Part shown: positions 35,534-42,925 of the stretch, piece after piece | Position numbering within the stretch: the first letter of the stretch is position 1 | Layout of the letters: each line of letters starts with the position of its first letter | Notes under the pieces: model-generated | What the model was told of the DNA's origin: nothing | What the model saw: only the letters and a program-made list of their open reading frames with translations | Database searches by the model: none | Translations under genes and position numbers: made by a program | Source of the DNA: Pantoea latae | Lineage (GTDB): Bacteria > Pseudomonadota > Gammaproteobacteria > Enterobacterales > Enterobacteriaceae | DNA length: 64,000 bases | Direction of reading: 5' to 3' | Assembly (NCBI RefSeq): GCF_002077695.1 | Contig: NZ_MWUE01000033.1 | Coordinates: forward strand, 62,001 to 126,000

Positions 35534-35560
35534 AAGGTCGCCATCAACGGCGACCTTTTT
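35534..35560 (+). terminator. strong intrinsic terminator
   Basis: AAGGTCGCC-ATCAAC-GGCGACCTT perfect stem followed by Ts, ending the dipZ transcript. Confidence 0.85.
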
Positions 35561-35746
35561 ATCTGTTGATGATGAATATTTTGTCAGCGGACAGGCCAGC
35601 GTCACGGCACAGGGTTCGAGAAAGGCGGTAACGCTGAAGAGCGTGGGTCTAACATACCAGCGCTTATTTAATTGAAATAATCACCGGCGCATGTGATAAC
35701 AGGTCATGCCCGCATCCAGCGTGCACGCGGCTAAAAAGGAGGTGTG

Positions 35747-36214
35747 ATGAAAAACTCTGCTCCTGAACAAAAAGCAGTAACCATTGAGACGGTGCTAAAA
35801 CATTTTCCCAACTGGTCTGAAGAGGCAAAACAGCGGCTCAGGAACATTGGTGACGCAGACTGGGCTGACAATGACAAAGCCACAGTGACCTTTACCTATT
35901 CATCCACTGACGTGAACATTCAGTTACAGCTCGCTGCTCCCGCAAATTATCTGTTTAAAGGCCAGGCGATAAATACGCTTAGCCCTCCTCTGAACGATCC
36001 GGGTGGTGCCGGTACGCTTTTTTATGACAATATCGATGAATTACTGGCTGAAGGCACCGAGTTTCATGTTTATCCAAATACCGATGACGGGCTTTCTTCG
36101 CAGTTCTTAGTTATTTTATTCTGTGATCCTAACGACCTGTATGGGCTATTCACCTATACAAATATTCAGTCATTCGAAGGTAATGCAGTACAGGGGGCCG
36201 GTGTCTGGAGTTAA
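35747..36214 (+). CDS. hypothetical protein, no family recognised
   Basis: A 155-residue acidic protein with no signal peptide and no membrane segment. Pieces such as LSPPLNDPGGAGTLFYDNIDELL, FHVYPNTDDG and VQGAGVWS look like a small beta-rich domain. The sequence VKVxF-type beta core suggests a soluble single domain, but I do not recognise it. AAAAGGAGG stands just before the ATG at 35747 (an in-frame GTG at 35744 is too close). The GC content is lower than in neighbours. Confidence 0.65.
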   Translation: MKNSAPEQKAVTIETVLKHFPNWSEEAKQRLRNIGDADWADNDKATVTFTYSSTDVNIQLQLAAPANYLFKGQAINTLSPPLNDPGGAGTLFYDNIDELLAEGTEFHVYPNTDDGLSSQFLVILFCDPNDLYGLFTYTNIQSFEGNAVQGAGVWS

Positions 36215-36380
36215 TGCCTGAGATCACGCTGCCCTCTCTTCTCTCTACGGGATTGGTACCTGAATTCAGCGGGAAGGAAAAGCGGGTGTCCTGGTTCTGG
36301 AGAGTAAACGTTGGGGCTGTGATAGGGCACAGCTGAAGGCTACTGATTTAGCTGACACTGAAAAAAAATGGAGAAGATAA

Positions 36381-36998
36381 ATGACCATTGACTGGATTGC
36401 GCTTTCTGCTATTGGTGTGGCTATCACGATCGGCGCAATGAGCCCGGGAGTGAGCTTTCTTCTCGTTGCCCGCACGGCCATGTCCAGTTCGCGACGGGCG
36501 GCATTATTTGTAGCAGCGGGTATGGGTTTTGGCGCGCTGGTCTTTGCTGCCATCGCGTTAGCGGGTCTTCACACCTTACTGACGTTGATTCCATCACTTT
36601 ACACCGCGCTGAAAATTGTCGGCGGTTGCTATCTTCTGTGGCTGGCGTTGAAAATGATCCGTCGTCCTTCAACCCGGTTTAACGATCCTGGCGTTTCACA
36701 GAACCTCAGCGCCTCGAAAGCTTTTATTACCGGTGTCTTCACACAAATCAGCAATCCCCATACCGCTCTGGTATTTGCCAGTATCTTTTCTGCGGCGCTT
36801 AGCAAAGATATTCAGCCGGTTATGTATATCATTCTGCCCATCATGGCCTTTGTTATCGATGTACTCTGGTATGCCGTCGTTGCATGCCTGTTATCCACTG
36901 AAGGGCCGCGCCAGGCTTACATTAAATACCGTAAATTTTTAGACAGGCTAAGCGGAGCCGTCATGGCCTTGCTTGGGATTCGACTGCTGTTAAAGTAA
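36381..36998 (+). CDS. LysE family amino-acid exporter
   Basis: A 205-residue inner-membrane protein with five to six segments. The LysE/RhtB signature is seen as GAMSPGVSFLLVARTAMS near residue 20 and KAFITGVFTQISNPHTALVF in the middle. It exports amino acids or related compounds. A perfect hairpin at 37050-37076 follows. No regulator gene is adjacent. Confidence 0.85.
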   Translation: MTIDWIALSAIGVAITIGAMSPGVSFLLVARTAMSSSRRAALFVAAGMGFGALVFAAIALAGLHTLLTLIPSLYTALKIVGGCYLLWLALKMIRRPSTRFNDPGVSQNLSASKAFITGVFTQISNPHTALVFASIFSAALSKDIQPVMYIILPIMAFVIDVLWYAVVACLLSTEGPRQAYIKYRKFLDRLSGAVMALLGIRLLLK

Positions 36999-37049
36999 GT
37001 CAAACGAGTCGATTTTAGTTTATGGATACGCAGCTGACTGCCCTATACA

Positions 37050-37076
37050 CCGCTACCCACCATAGGTGGGTAGCGG
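37050..37076 (+). terminator. 12-base perfect hairpin after lysE-like gene
   Basis: CCGCTACCCACC-ATA-GGTGGGTAGCGG. The T-run is poor, and the right arm continues AGCGGACTT like the dispersed repeats, so it may be a variant repeat acting as a terminator. Confidence 0.5.
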
Positions 37077-37188
37077 ACTTACTGGATAAAATGGCATTAC
37101 AAAAAGCGATGAAGTCAAAAAAGAACGCGGAACTGTCAAGTCAAATAGTCATACAAGCATAATTATCTTCCAGTGATTTAGCAGTAAG

Positions 37189-37212
37189 GTCCGCTTTGAG
37201 CGAAAAGCGGAC
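37189..37212 (-). repeat. dispersed palindrome, type A copy (reverse)
   Basis: GTCCGCTTT-GAGCGA-AAAGCGGAC, in reverse orientation to the other type A copies, 115 bases before the tautomerase gene. Confidence 0.7.
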
Positions 37213-37327
37213 ATACAATTGCGCTCACGTTTTCAATTATGTCATCTTAGGAAGCTCTAAATAGCCGAAAGTCTTTGGCAACGCCTGTAATAATAACGCT
37301 AAGCAATAGTTAATATGAGGAGTAATA

Positions 37328-37732
37328 ATGCCTGGAATAACTCTCACACTGTCTGGCACTAAGAATGAAATGTTAACCAAAAAGTGCGTACTTTTAGCCA
37401 CTCAAATTACGTGCGATGTATTAAAGAAAAACAGCTTTGAAACAATGGTTATAGTGAGACATATAGATAAAGACGACTGGTTTATTGATGGTAAAAGTTT
37501 GAATGAATGGGGGAAAAATTCGTTTAGACTCGAAGTTACAGTCGTAGATGAAACATGTAGCAAAGATCAGAAAGCGGCGTACCAAAAAGCAATTTACAAT
37601 GCTATGGACCAGGCCATTGGTAACTTACATCCTCAGTCGAACGTGCACGTTATTGATTGCAAAGCTGCGTCATATGGATATACAGGGATAACCCAAGAAT
37701 ATAGGTATCAGCATAAAGAGGAGTTTTACTAA
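37328..37732 (+). CDS. tautomerase superfamily protein
   Basis: A 134-residue protein that starts MPGITLTLSG, giving the amino-terminal proline after removal of Met that serves as catalytic base in 4-oxalocrotonate tautomerase relatives. The length is about twice that of a 4-OT monomer, as in cis-CaaD/MIF-like members. GAGGAG precedes the ATG. The gene is strongly AT-rich compared with its neighbours and is flanked by palindromes at 37189 and 37796. The substrate is unknown. Confidence 0.72.
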   Translation: MPGITLTLSGTKNEMLTKKCVLLATQITCDVLKKNSFETMVIVRHIDKDDWFIDGKSLNEWGKNSFRLEVTVVDETCSKDQKAAYQKAIYNAMDQAIGNLHPQSNVHVIDCKAASYGYTGITQEYRYQHKEEFY

Positions 37733-37795
37733 AAATAAGTCTGGCTGCTATACCGTTAATCTGTCGTATCTGAGTTTTACTCTTAAAACACTAAC

Positions 37796-37819
37796 GTCCG
37801 CTTCCGGCACAAAGCGGAC
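37796..37819 (-). repeat. dispersed palindrome, type B copy (reverse)
   Basis: GTCCGCTT-CCGGCACA-AAGCGGAC between the convergent tautomerase and GNAT genes; it may also act as a terminator. Confidence 0.7.
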
Positions 37820-37833
37820 GTTATGCCCGCGTC

Positions 37834-38358
37834 TCATTGCGATTGATCAGTGTGCTGAATGTTAAGCTCATAAACTACGCAGGTTGTGTCGTAATGCCAC
37901 TCTATAGCTTTGTAAGTCATCCCTAGCCGCTGCATCACTTTCTGAGAGGGAATATTTTCAGGATCGGCAACAGCCACTAAATACGTGGCGCCTGTCTGCA
38001 CTGCTGCGAATGCAATAATTGCTCTAGCCGCTTCTGTTGCATAGCCTTTGCCATTCTGTTCCGGCACGAGCCGCCAGCCAATCTCTAAAGGTGCACCCTC
38101 AACGTTTGCCAGATGCTGAAGGCATGCTGCGCCAACGACAATCTCAGAAGCCTTTTCTTTAATAGCCCACCACGAATACCCGTAACTTTCCCAACGCGAC
38201 TGAACACGCCTTATACTTTCCCAGGTCTCTTCGGGGGTTTTAACAATCCCTTTGTTGATATAACGCATCACGCGGGAATCGTTATCCATCATCCTCAAAC
38301 CCTCATAGTGTGAGTCATGGAAGGGTTCTAGCCTCAAACGCGCAGTTTCTAAATCCAT
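37834..38358 (-). CDS. GNAT family N-acetyltransferase
   Basis: A 174-residue RimJ/RimL-type acetyltransferase: METARLRLEPF-like start (MDLETARLRLEPF), then IGWRLVPEQNGKGYATEAARAI (acetyl-CoA loop) and NIPSQKVMQRLGMTYKA. The family start at 38358 is chosen over an ATG 33 bases upstream that lies in decayed sequence. The target is unknown. It is preceded by a ComB-like pseudogene and followed by a palindrome. Confidence 0.83.
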   Translation of the reverse strand: MDLETARLRLEPFHDSHYEGLRMMDNDSRVMRYINKGIVKTPEETWESIRRVQSRWESYGYSWWAIKEKASEIVVGAACLQHLANVEGAPLEIGWRLVPEQNGKGYATEAARAIIAFAAVQTGATYLVAVADPENIPSQKVMQRLGMTYKAIEWHYDTTCVVYELNIQHTDQSQ

Positions 38359-38432
38359 CTGACGTCTCTTTTTACATGAAGGGGATAGCATGATGCCCTC
38401 CCTCTATCACTGGCACTGAACCTGTCACGCCG

Positions 38433-38621
38433 TGAAGGCGACAGGCTGTAACCTTTATCGCTGAATCTTCTGTCAGGACTGGCTCTCTTCGCTCCGATTT
38501 TCCTGGCATACTCGGTGGCAGACTCGTCCTTCCACGGATAGGGATAAATGCGGTTACCCTTATCGGCAGACAGGCCCCATTCAAGGCGAATCTCGTATTT
38601 ATCCTGACTGAACCATTGCAC
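38433..38621 (-). pseudogene. internally deleted 2-phosphosulfolactate phosphatase-like (ComB) remnant
   Basis: Reading begins at GTG 38621 after GGAG with YEIRLEWGLSA, then jumps to RIYPYPWKDESATEYARKIGA and KGYSLSP. ComB-family proteins have these pieces but, between the first two, also a hydrophobic segment with the VDVLSFSTCVD-like core, which is missing here. After SLSP the frame no longer matches, and the C-terminal two thirds are gone. A leftover of a gene of about 230 residues. Confidence 0.55.
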
Positions 38622-38770
38622 GATGCTTTCTCCGTTACAGGTTGCCGGTGAGACCCTGAAACATTACCGTTCTGCCCGACGCTGCGCCATCTGAATGGCA
38701 AACATCTCCTCGGCCGCGCTTTGCCCTGCGGCCCCCCTCCATTACACTGTGCCCATCGCGTATCACCTGT

Positions 38771-39469
38771 ATGGATAATGAAATGAGAATTGAAAAGGCG
38801 GATGAACCCTTCCTGCACACCTTTTTCGGCGACGCCGCAACGGCTATCGCGCCCGGCTCCGCGCAGGCGGAAGATCTACGGCAGGCGCTGTTGAGCGCCC
38901 GCGCGCAGCGCATGGCTGAAGTGGAAGGAGACTGGAAGCGCAACGCGCTGTTTCTGGCGCTGTTTGTATTTCTGTATGGCGCACTCGGCGCTTCGCTGAC
39001 GCTGGATCTCGCCACCCACAGCACCGGCCATAAAAGCCTCGACTATGCGCTGCAGGCGGTGCCGGTGCTGATCGCCTTCTCCGGCTTCTTCCTGTCGCTA
39101 CTGTTTCTGTTCGTCACCCGCAGCAGCGCCCGTCGGCTGCAAAACTGGGAGCGCGCTATCGTGCTGTTGGAGAAATACAGCGGCGGCAACCTCTATAAGC
39201 AGATCCTGGATTTGGGGGCGCGCACCACGCACTACTCGTTTTCCGCCATTAACGTCGCGCTGGCGCTGTTTATCTGCCTGACCTGGGTGGTGATGTATAA
39301 CTTCTTCACCTTTACCACCAGCGGGGTGATCGGCAGCGTGATTTCGCTGTTTATCACCACCATGACCTATGTAATCCTCGACATTCAGCTGCTGAAACCG
39401 CACAGGCTCGACCATGAGGAGCCCGCCGGGCTGGAGAAAGAGCCAGAGAAAAAGCAGGACGACAAATAA
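38771..39469 (+). CDS. membrane protein of unknown function
   Basis: A 232-residue protein with a soluble N-terminal part (about 1-60) and four predicted membrane segments (about 62-82, 98-118, 165-185 and 190-210), then a charged lysine/glutamate-rich tail. No family motif is recognised. Neither the ATG at 38771 nor that at 38783 has a clear ribosome binding site. A bidirectional terminator follows at once. Confidence 0.7.
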   Translation: MDNEMRIEKADEPFLHTFFGDAATAIAPGSAQAEDLRQALLSARAQRMAEVEGDWKRNALFLALFVFLYGALGASLTLDLATHSTGHKSLDYALQAVPVLIAFSGFFLSLLFLFVTRSSARRLQNWERAIVLLEKYSGGNLYKQILDLGARTTHYSFSAINVALALFICLTWVVMYNFFTFTTSGVIGSVISLFITTMTYVILDIQLLKPHRLDHEEPAGLEKEPEKKQDDK

Positions 39470-39471
39470 AG

Positions 39472-39505
39472 AAAAAGCCCGACGCAACAGCGTCGGGCTT
39501 TTTTT
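39472..39505. terminator. bidirectional intrinsic terminator
   Basis: AAAAAGCCCGACGC-AACA-GCGTCGGGCTTTTTT between convergent genes, with A and T runs on both sides. Confidence 0.9.
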
Positions 39506-39511
39506 CAGGCG

Positions 39512-40237
39512 TTAGCGGCTCGGGTGGTTGACCTCAACCGGACGCAGATCGAACAGCAGCACTTCAGCATTATCGCCTTCGCTAAAGGCGAGGCTTTTCT
39601 CGTTGCGCACTCGCGCGCCGTCGCCGGCGTTGAAGCGGATGCCGTTAACCGTCACGCTGCCGCGCGCCACGTGGATATAGGCGTAGCGATCCTCATCCAG
39701 CGTGAACGTCTGCGCTTCTTCCCCATCGAACAGACCGGCATAGAGCCGCATATCCTGGCGCACCGTCAGCGAGTTGCCCTCGCCTTCCGGCGACACGATC
39801 AGACGCAGTTGACCGCGTTTTTCGCTTTCCGGCACAGAGATCTGCTGATAGCCCGGCTGGGTGCCTTTTTCCGCCGGCACAATCCAGATCTGCAGGAAGT
39901 GAACGCCGTCGCTTTTCGAGTGGTTGAACTCGCTGTGCGTTACGCCGCTGCCCGCGCTCATCAACTGCACGTCGCCGGGAACAATAACGGAGCCAGTGCC
40001 CATAGAGTCTTTATGCTCCAGCGCCCCTTCCAGCACGTAAGAGAGGATCTCCATATTGCTGTGCGGATGCGCGCCGAAACCGCGTGAAGCCGCGACGCGG
40101 TCGTCGTTAATCACCAGCAGGTCGGAGAAGCCGCTCTGTTTCGGATCCCAGTAGTTGGCAAATGAAAAGGTGTGGCGTGAATGCAGCCAGCCGTGGTCAC
40201 CGAGGCCGCGCTGCTCTGACAGACGTTGCTCAATCAT
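39512..40237 (-). CDS. pirin family protein (YhaK/YhhW-like)
   Basis: A 241-residue bicupin. The N-terminal half has the metal-binding FGAHPHSNMEILSYVLEG and LMSAGSGVTHSEFN, as in E. coli YhaK and YhhW, which have quercetinase or redox-sensing activity. It is divergent from a LysR gene, a common pairing for pirins. Confidence 0.87.
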   Translation of the reverse strand: MIEQRLSEQRGLGDHGWLHSRHTFSFANYWDPKQSGFSDLLVINDDRVAASRGFGAHPHSNMEILSYVLEGALEHKDSMGTGSVIVPGDVQLMSAGSGVTHSEFNHSKSDGVHFLQIWIVPAEKGTQPGYQQISVPESEKRGQLRLIVSPEGEGNSLTVRQDMRLYAGLFDGEEAQTFTLDEDRYAYIHVARGSVTVNGIRFNAGDGARVRNEKSLAFSEGDNAEVLLFDLRPVEVNHPSR

Positions 40238-40360
40238 GGTGTGCTCCTGTGTTGTAAGGGGGAAGCGCCGTTGCCCTTCCGATGGAACAGATAATACCGT
40301 AAACTAATCCCTTTAAAAACAGGCCGAAATGGCAATCACTGTCACAAATAAGTGGACACT

Positions 40361-41248
40361 ATGCTGATTGAAGACCTTCGCATTTACGTCGCCGTTATCC
40401 ATGCCGGCAACTTTACCGCTGCGGCCGACCAGCTGATGTTATCCAAGCAGTACGTCAGCCGCCGCATGGCCGCGCTGGAGGCGTCGCTGGGATCGCAGCT
40501 GCTGATCCGCAACACGCGCAAGCTGTCGGTTACCGAAGCGGGCATGCTGTTTTTGCCGCATGCGCAGCGCATTCTCGACGATATCCGTGAGGCAGAGCAG
40601 GCGATGTCGACGCGGCGGCAGGAGCTGCACGGCACCTTCCGTATCAGCATGCCGATGTCGTTCGGCATGAGTCACCTGTCGCCGCTTATCGCGCAGTTTC
40701 TGGCGCAGCACCCGGCGCTGCAGTTTCATATCGAGCTGGCGGATCGCTACGTCGATATGATCGGCGAAGGGTTTGATATGGCGATTCGCATCGGCGCGCT
40801 GGCGGACTCGACGCTGATTGCGCGACGCCTCGGCGAGCAGCGACGTCTAATCTGCGCCAGCCCTGCCTACCTGGCGCGCGCGGGCGAACCCCACACGCCG
40901 GACGATCTGGCGCAGCACGCCTGTCTGCGCTACGGGCGGGAAGCCCTGAGCGGCTGGGAGCTACAGCAGGCGGGTAAACGCAGAAGCGTGATGGTGCAGG
41001 GGCCGATGCTGAGCAATAACGGCGAGGTGCTGCGCGATGCGGCGGTAGCGGGGCTGGGGCTGGTGCTGCTGCCGGCGTTTATTGTCGGGCCAGCGTTACA
41101 GCGCGGTGAGCTGGTGAGCGTGCTGGAACCGTTTCAACCCGCACCGCTCTGCCTGAACGCGGTCTATCCGCAGCATCGCCAGCGCAGCGAGGTTAACCGC
41201 GTGCTGCTTAATTTTCTGCAGGCGCAGCTGGGAGAGAAAGCGGGCTAA
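40361..41248 (+). CDS. LysR family transcriptional regulator
   Basis: A 295-residue LTTR with helix-turn-helix FTAAADQLMLSKQYVSRRMA (about 16-35). The ATG at 40361 is chosen over an in-frame GTG nine bases upstream. Divergent from the pirin gene, with a 123-base gap, so it probably regulates pirin. Confidence 0.87.
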   Translation: MLIEDLRIYVAVIHAGNFTAAADQLMLSKQYVSRRMAALEASLGSQLLIRNTRKLSVTEAGMLFLPHAQRILDDIREAEQAMSTRRQELHGTFRISMPMSFGMSHLSPLIAQFLAQHPALQFHIELADRYVDMIGEGFDMAIRIGALADSTLIARRLGEQRRLICASPAYLARAGEPHTPDDLAQHACLRYGREALSGWELQQAGKRRSVMVQGPMLSNNGEVLRDAAVAGLGLVLLPAFIVGPALQRGELVSVLEPFQPAPLCLNAVYPQHRQRSEVNRVLLNFLQAQLGEKAG

Positions 41249-41263
41249 CCAGCCCGCTCGCGT

Positions 41264-42265
41264 TTACAGCGTCACGTAGAGGTGCAGCACGCGCACCAGC
41301 TGCGTCACAAAGCCATACTCGTTATCGTACCAGGAGACAGTTTTCACCAGCTGCACGTCGCCCGCTTCGCTGATCTCGGTCTGGGTCGCATCGAAAATCG
41401 AGCCGTAGGGCACGCCGATCACGTCGGTCGAGACAATCTGATCGTCGGTGTATTTAAACGACTCGTTATTCTCGCAGGCGCGCTGCAGAGCGGCGTTGAT
41501 CTCGTCGACCGTGACCTTTTTCTCCAGAATCGACACCAGCTCGGTGACCGATCCGGTTTTGGTCGGCACGCGCTGCGCGTGGCCCTTCAGCTTGCCGGTC
41601 AGCGCCGGGATCACCAGGCCGATCGCCTTGGCCGCGCCGGTGCTGTGCGGAATGATATTTTCCGCTGCCGCGCGCGAGGAGCGGAAATCTTTGCCGCGCG
41701 GCCCGTCTACCAGCGCCTGAGTGCCGGTGTAGGCGTGAATGGTGGTCATGGTGCCGACCTTGATGCCGAAGCTGTCATGCAACGCTTTCGCCATCGGCGC
41801 CAGACAGTTGGTGGTGCAGGAGGCGACGGAGATGATCTTGTCCTCCGCGCTGATGGTGTCATGGTTGACGTTATAGACGATGGTTTTCATCTCGCCGGCG
41901 GGCGCGGAGATCAGCACCTTGCCCGCGCCGGCGTCCAGATGCGCCTGCGCTTTTTCCGCCGAGGTATAGAAGCCGGTGCACTCAATCACCACGTCAACGC
42001 CCAGCGATCCCCAGGGAATGTTCTTCGCCTCTTTCTCGGCAAACACCGTAATTTTCTTGCCGTTGACCTGCAGCGCGTTGCCCTCCACGCTGACCTCGCC
42101 GTGGAAGGCGCCGTAGTTAGAATCATATTTCAGCAGATAGGCGAGCATTTCCGGCGAGGTGAGGTCGTTGATCGCCACCACCTCCACCGCTTCCTGCTGT
42201 TCCAGAATGCGCCTTAAAACCAGGCGGCCGATACGGCCAAAGCCGTTGATGCCAATTTTCTTCAT
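41264..42265 (-). CDS. gapC: glyceraldehyde-3-phosphate dehydrogenase, GapC type
   Basis: A 333-residue [14 protein letters not shown] at the NAD site, the catalytic Cys150 in SVASCTTNC, and the C-terminal SWYDNEYGF. The sequence follows E. coli GapC (a pseudogene in K-12) rather than GapA, for instance in [18 protein letters not shown] and [14 protein letters not shown]. The enzyme would convert glyceraldehyde 3-phosphate and phosphate to 1,3-bisphosphoglycerate. GGGAGAAC precedes the ATG at 42265. The housekeeping gapA is expected elsewhere. Confidence 0.9.
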   Translation of the reverse strand: MKKIGINGFGRIGRLVLRRILEQQEAVEVVAINDLTSPEMLAYLLKYDSNYGAFHGEVSVEGNALQVNGKKITVFAEKEAKNIPWGSLGVDVVIECTGFYTSAEKAQAHLDAGAGKVLISAPAGEMKTIVYNVNHDTISAEDKIISVASCTTNCLAPMAKALHDSFGIKVGTMTTIHAYTGTQALVDGPRGKDFRSSRAAAENIIPHSTGAAKAIGLVIPALTGKLKGHAQRVPTKTGSVTELVSILEKKVTVDEINAALQRACENNESFKYTDDQIVSTDVIGVPYGSIFDATQTEISEAGDVQLVKTVSWYDNEYGFVTQLVRVLHLYVTL

Positions 42266-42438
42266 GGTGTTCTCCCAAATCCAGTCACACTGCGCGTTGA
42301 GGGTTGATCTCGGATTAACCTGGGTACCCAACCCTTTATGGCATCGCCAGGTTGCACTGCGGTGAAGCCACGGAGTATAGCCTGCGCGGAAGGGGTAAAA
42401 TTGTCAGCAAGAGGCGTGACGGGGATAACCATCAGACA

Positions 42439-42462
42439 GAAAAAAACCGCCGCTGGCGGTTT
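42439..42462 (-). terminator. intrinsic terminator overlapping a stop codon
   Basis: On the minus strand AAACCGCC-AGC-GGCGGTTT followed by Ts; the stem begins inside the stop codon of the gene at 42461. Confidence 0.75.
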
Positions 42463-42772
42463 AATCCTTGAAGCGTTTACGCCTGAACATGGCGTTCTGT
42501 TTGCTGCGGTTCACTTTTCGTTTCGCATACGCCATCACGGTGGTCCAGTCGGGATCGGCGGTATTTTTCATGTAAAAACTGAGCGCATCCGCCAGTTCGC
42601 CCCATTTTTGCACCTGAATCTGTGCGTCGCTGGTGAGCGTCGTCTTTAGCGTCTCGATCACGCTGTCGACCTTCTTTTTCACTTCCGGCAATGTTTCGCC
42701 AGTCTGATACCCTGCTGCAATGCGCCGCAATTCCAGCGCGTAATGACCAATATCGACCTTTTTTATAAACAA
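42461..42772 (-). CDS. hypothetical protein, small and basic
   Basis: A 103-residue protein with a very basic C-terminus (YAKRKVNRSKQNAMFRRKRFKD) and a helical middle. The start is TTG at 42772 with GAGG five to six bases before it; no ATG is better. It has its own terminator. No family recognised; the basic tail might bind nucleic acid. Confidence 0.6.
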   Translation of the reverse strand: MFIKKVDIGHYALELRRIAAGYQTGETLPEVKKKVDSVIETLKTTLTSDAQIQVQKWGELADALSFYMKNTADPDWTTVMAYAKRKVNRSKQNAMFRRKRFKD

Positions 42773-42881
42773 AAATACCTCTGCTCTTTATGGCCAGGCT
42801 ATTAAGCATAGCGGGTATCGCCGCAGGCGGGGCGCAAAAGCGAAATTTTTCAGGCTGTTGCTTACGCCGTAACCGGCTGGG

Positions 42882-42912
42882 CAGCAGCGAGGCCAGGCTG
42901 GCCCCGCTGCTG
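42882..42912 (-). terminator. hairpin after the chemoreceptor gene
   Basis: CAGCAGCG...CGCTGCTG with an inner GGCCAG/CTGGCC stem, 14 bases past the stop; there is no T-run. Confidence 0.45.
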
Positions 42913-42925
42913 ATTACTCACCGTT

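Noticed and set aside
37189-37819. Palindromes as classical integron attC sites
   Set aside because: They lack the GTTRRRY/RYYYAAC core sites in consistent places and no integrase gene is in the window, so only a cassette-like arrangement can be claimed.
41282-42217. A 311-codon open frame opposite gapC
   Set aside because: Shadow of a highly biased, conserved GAPDH gene; the protein is Arg/His-rich without any family feature.
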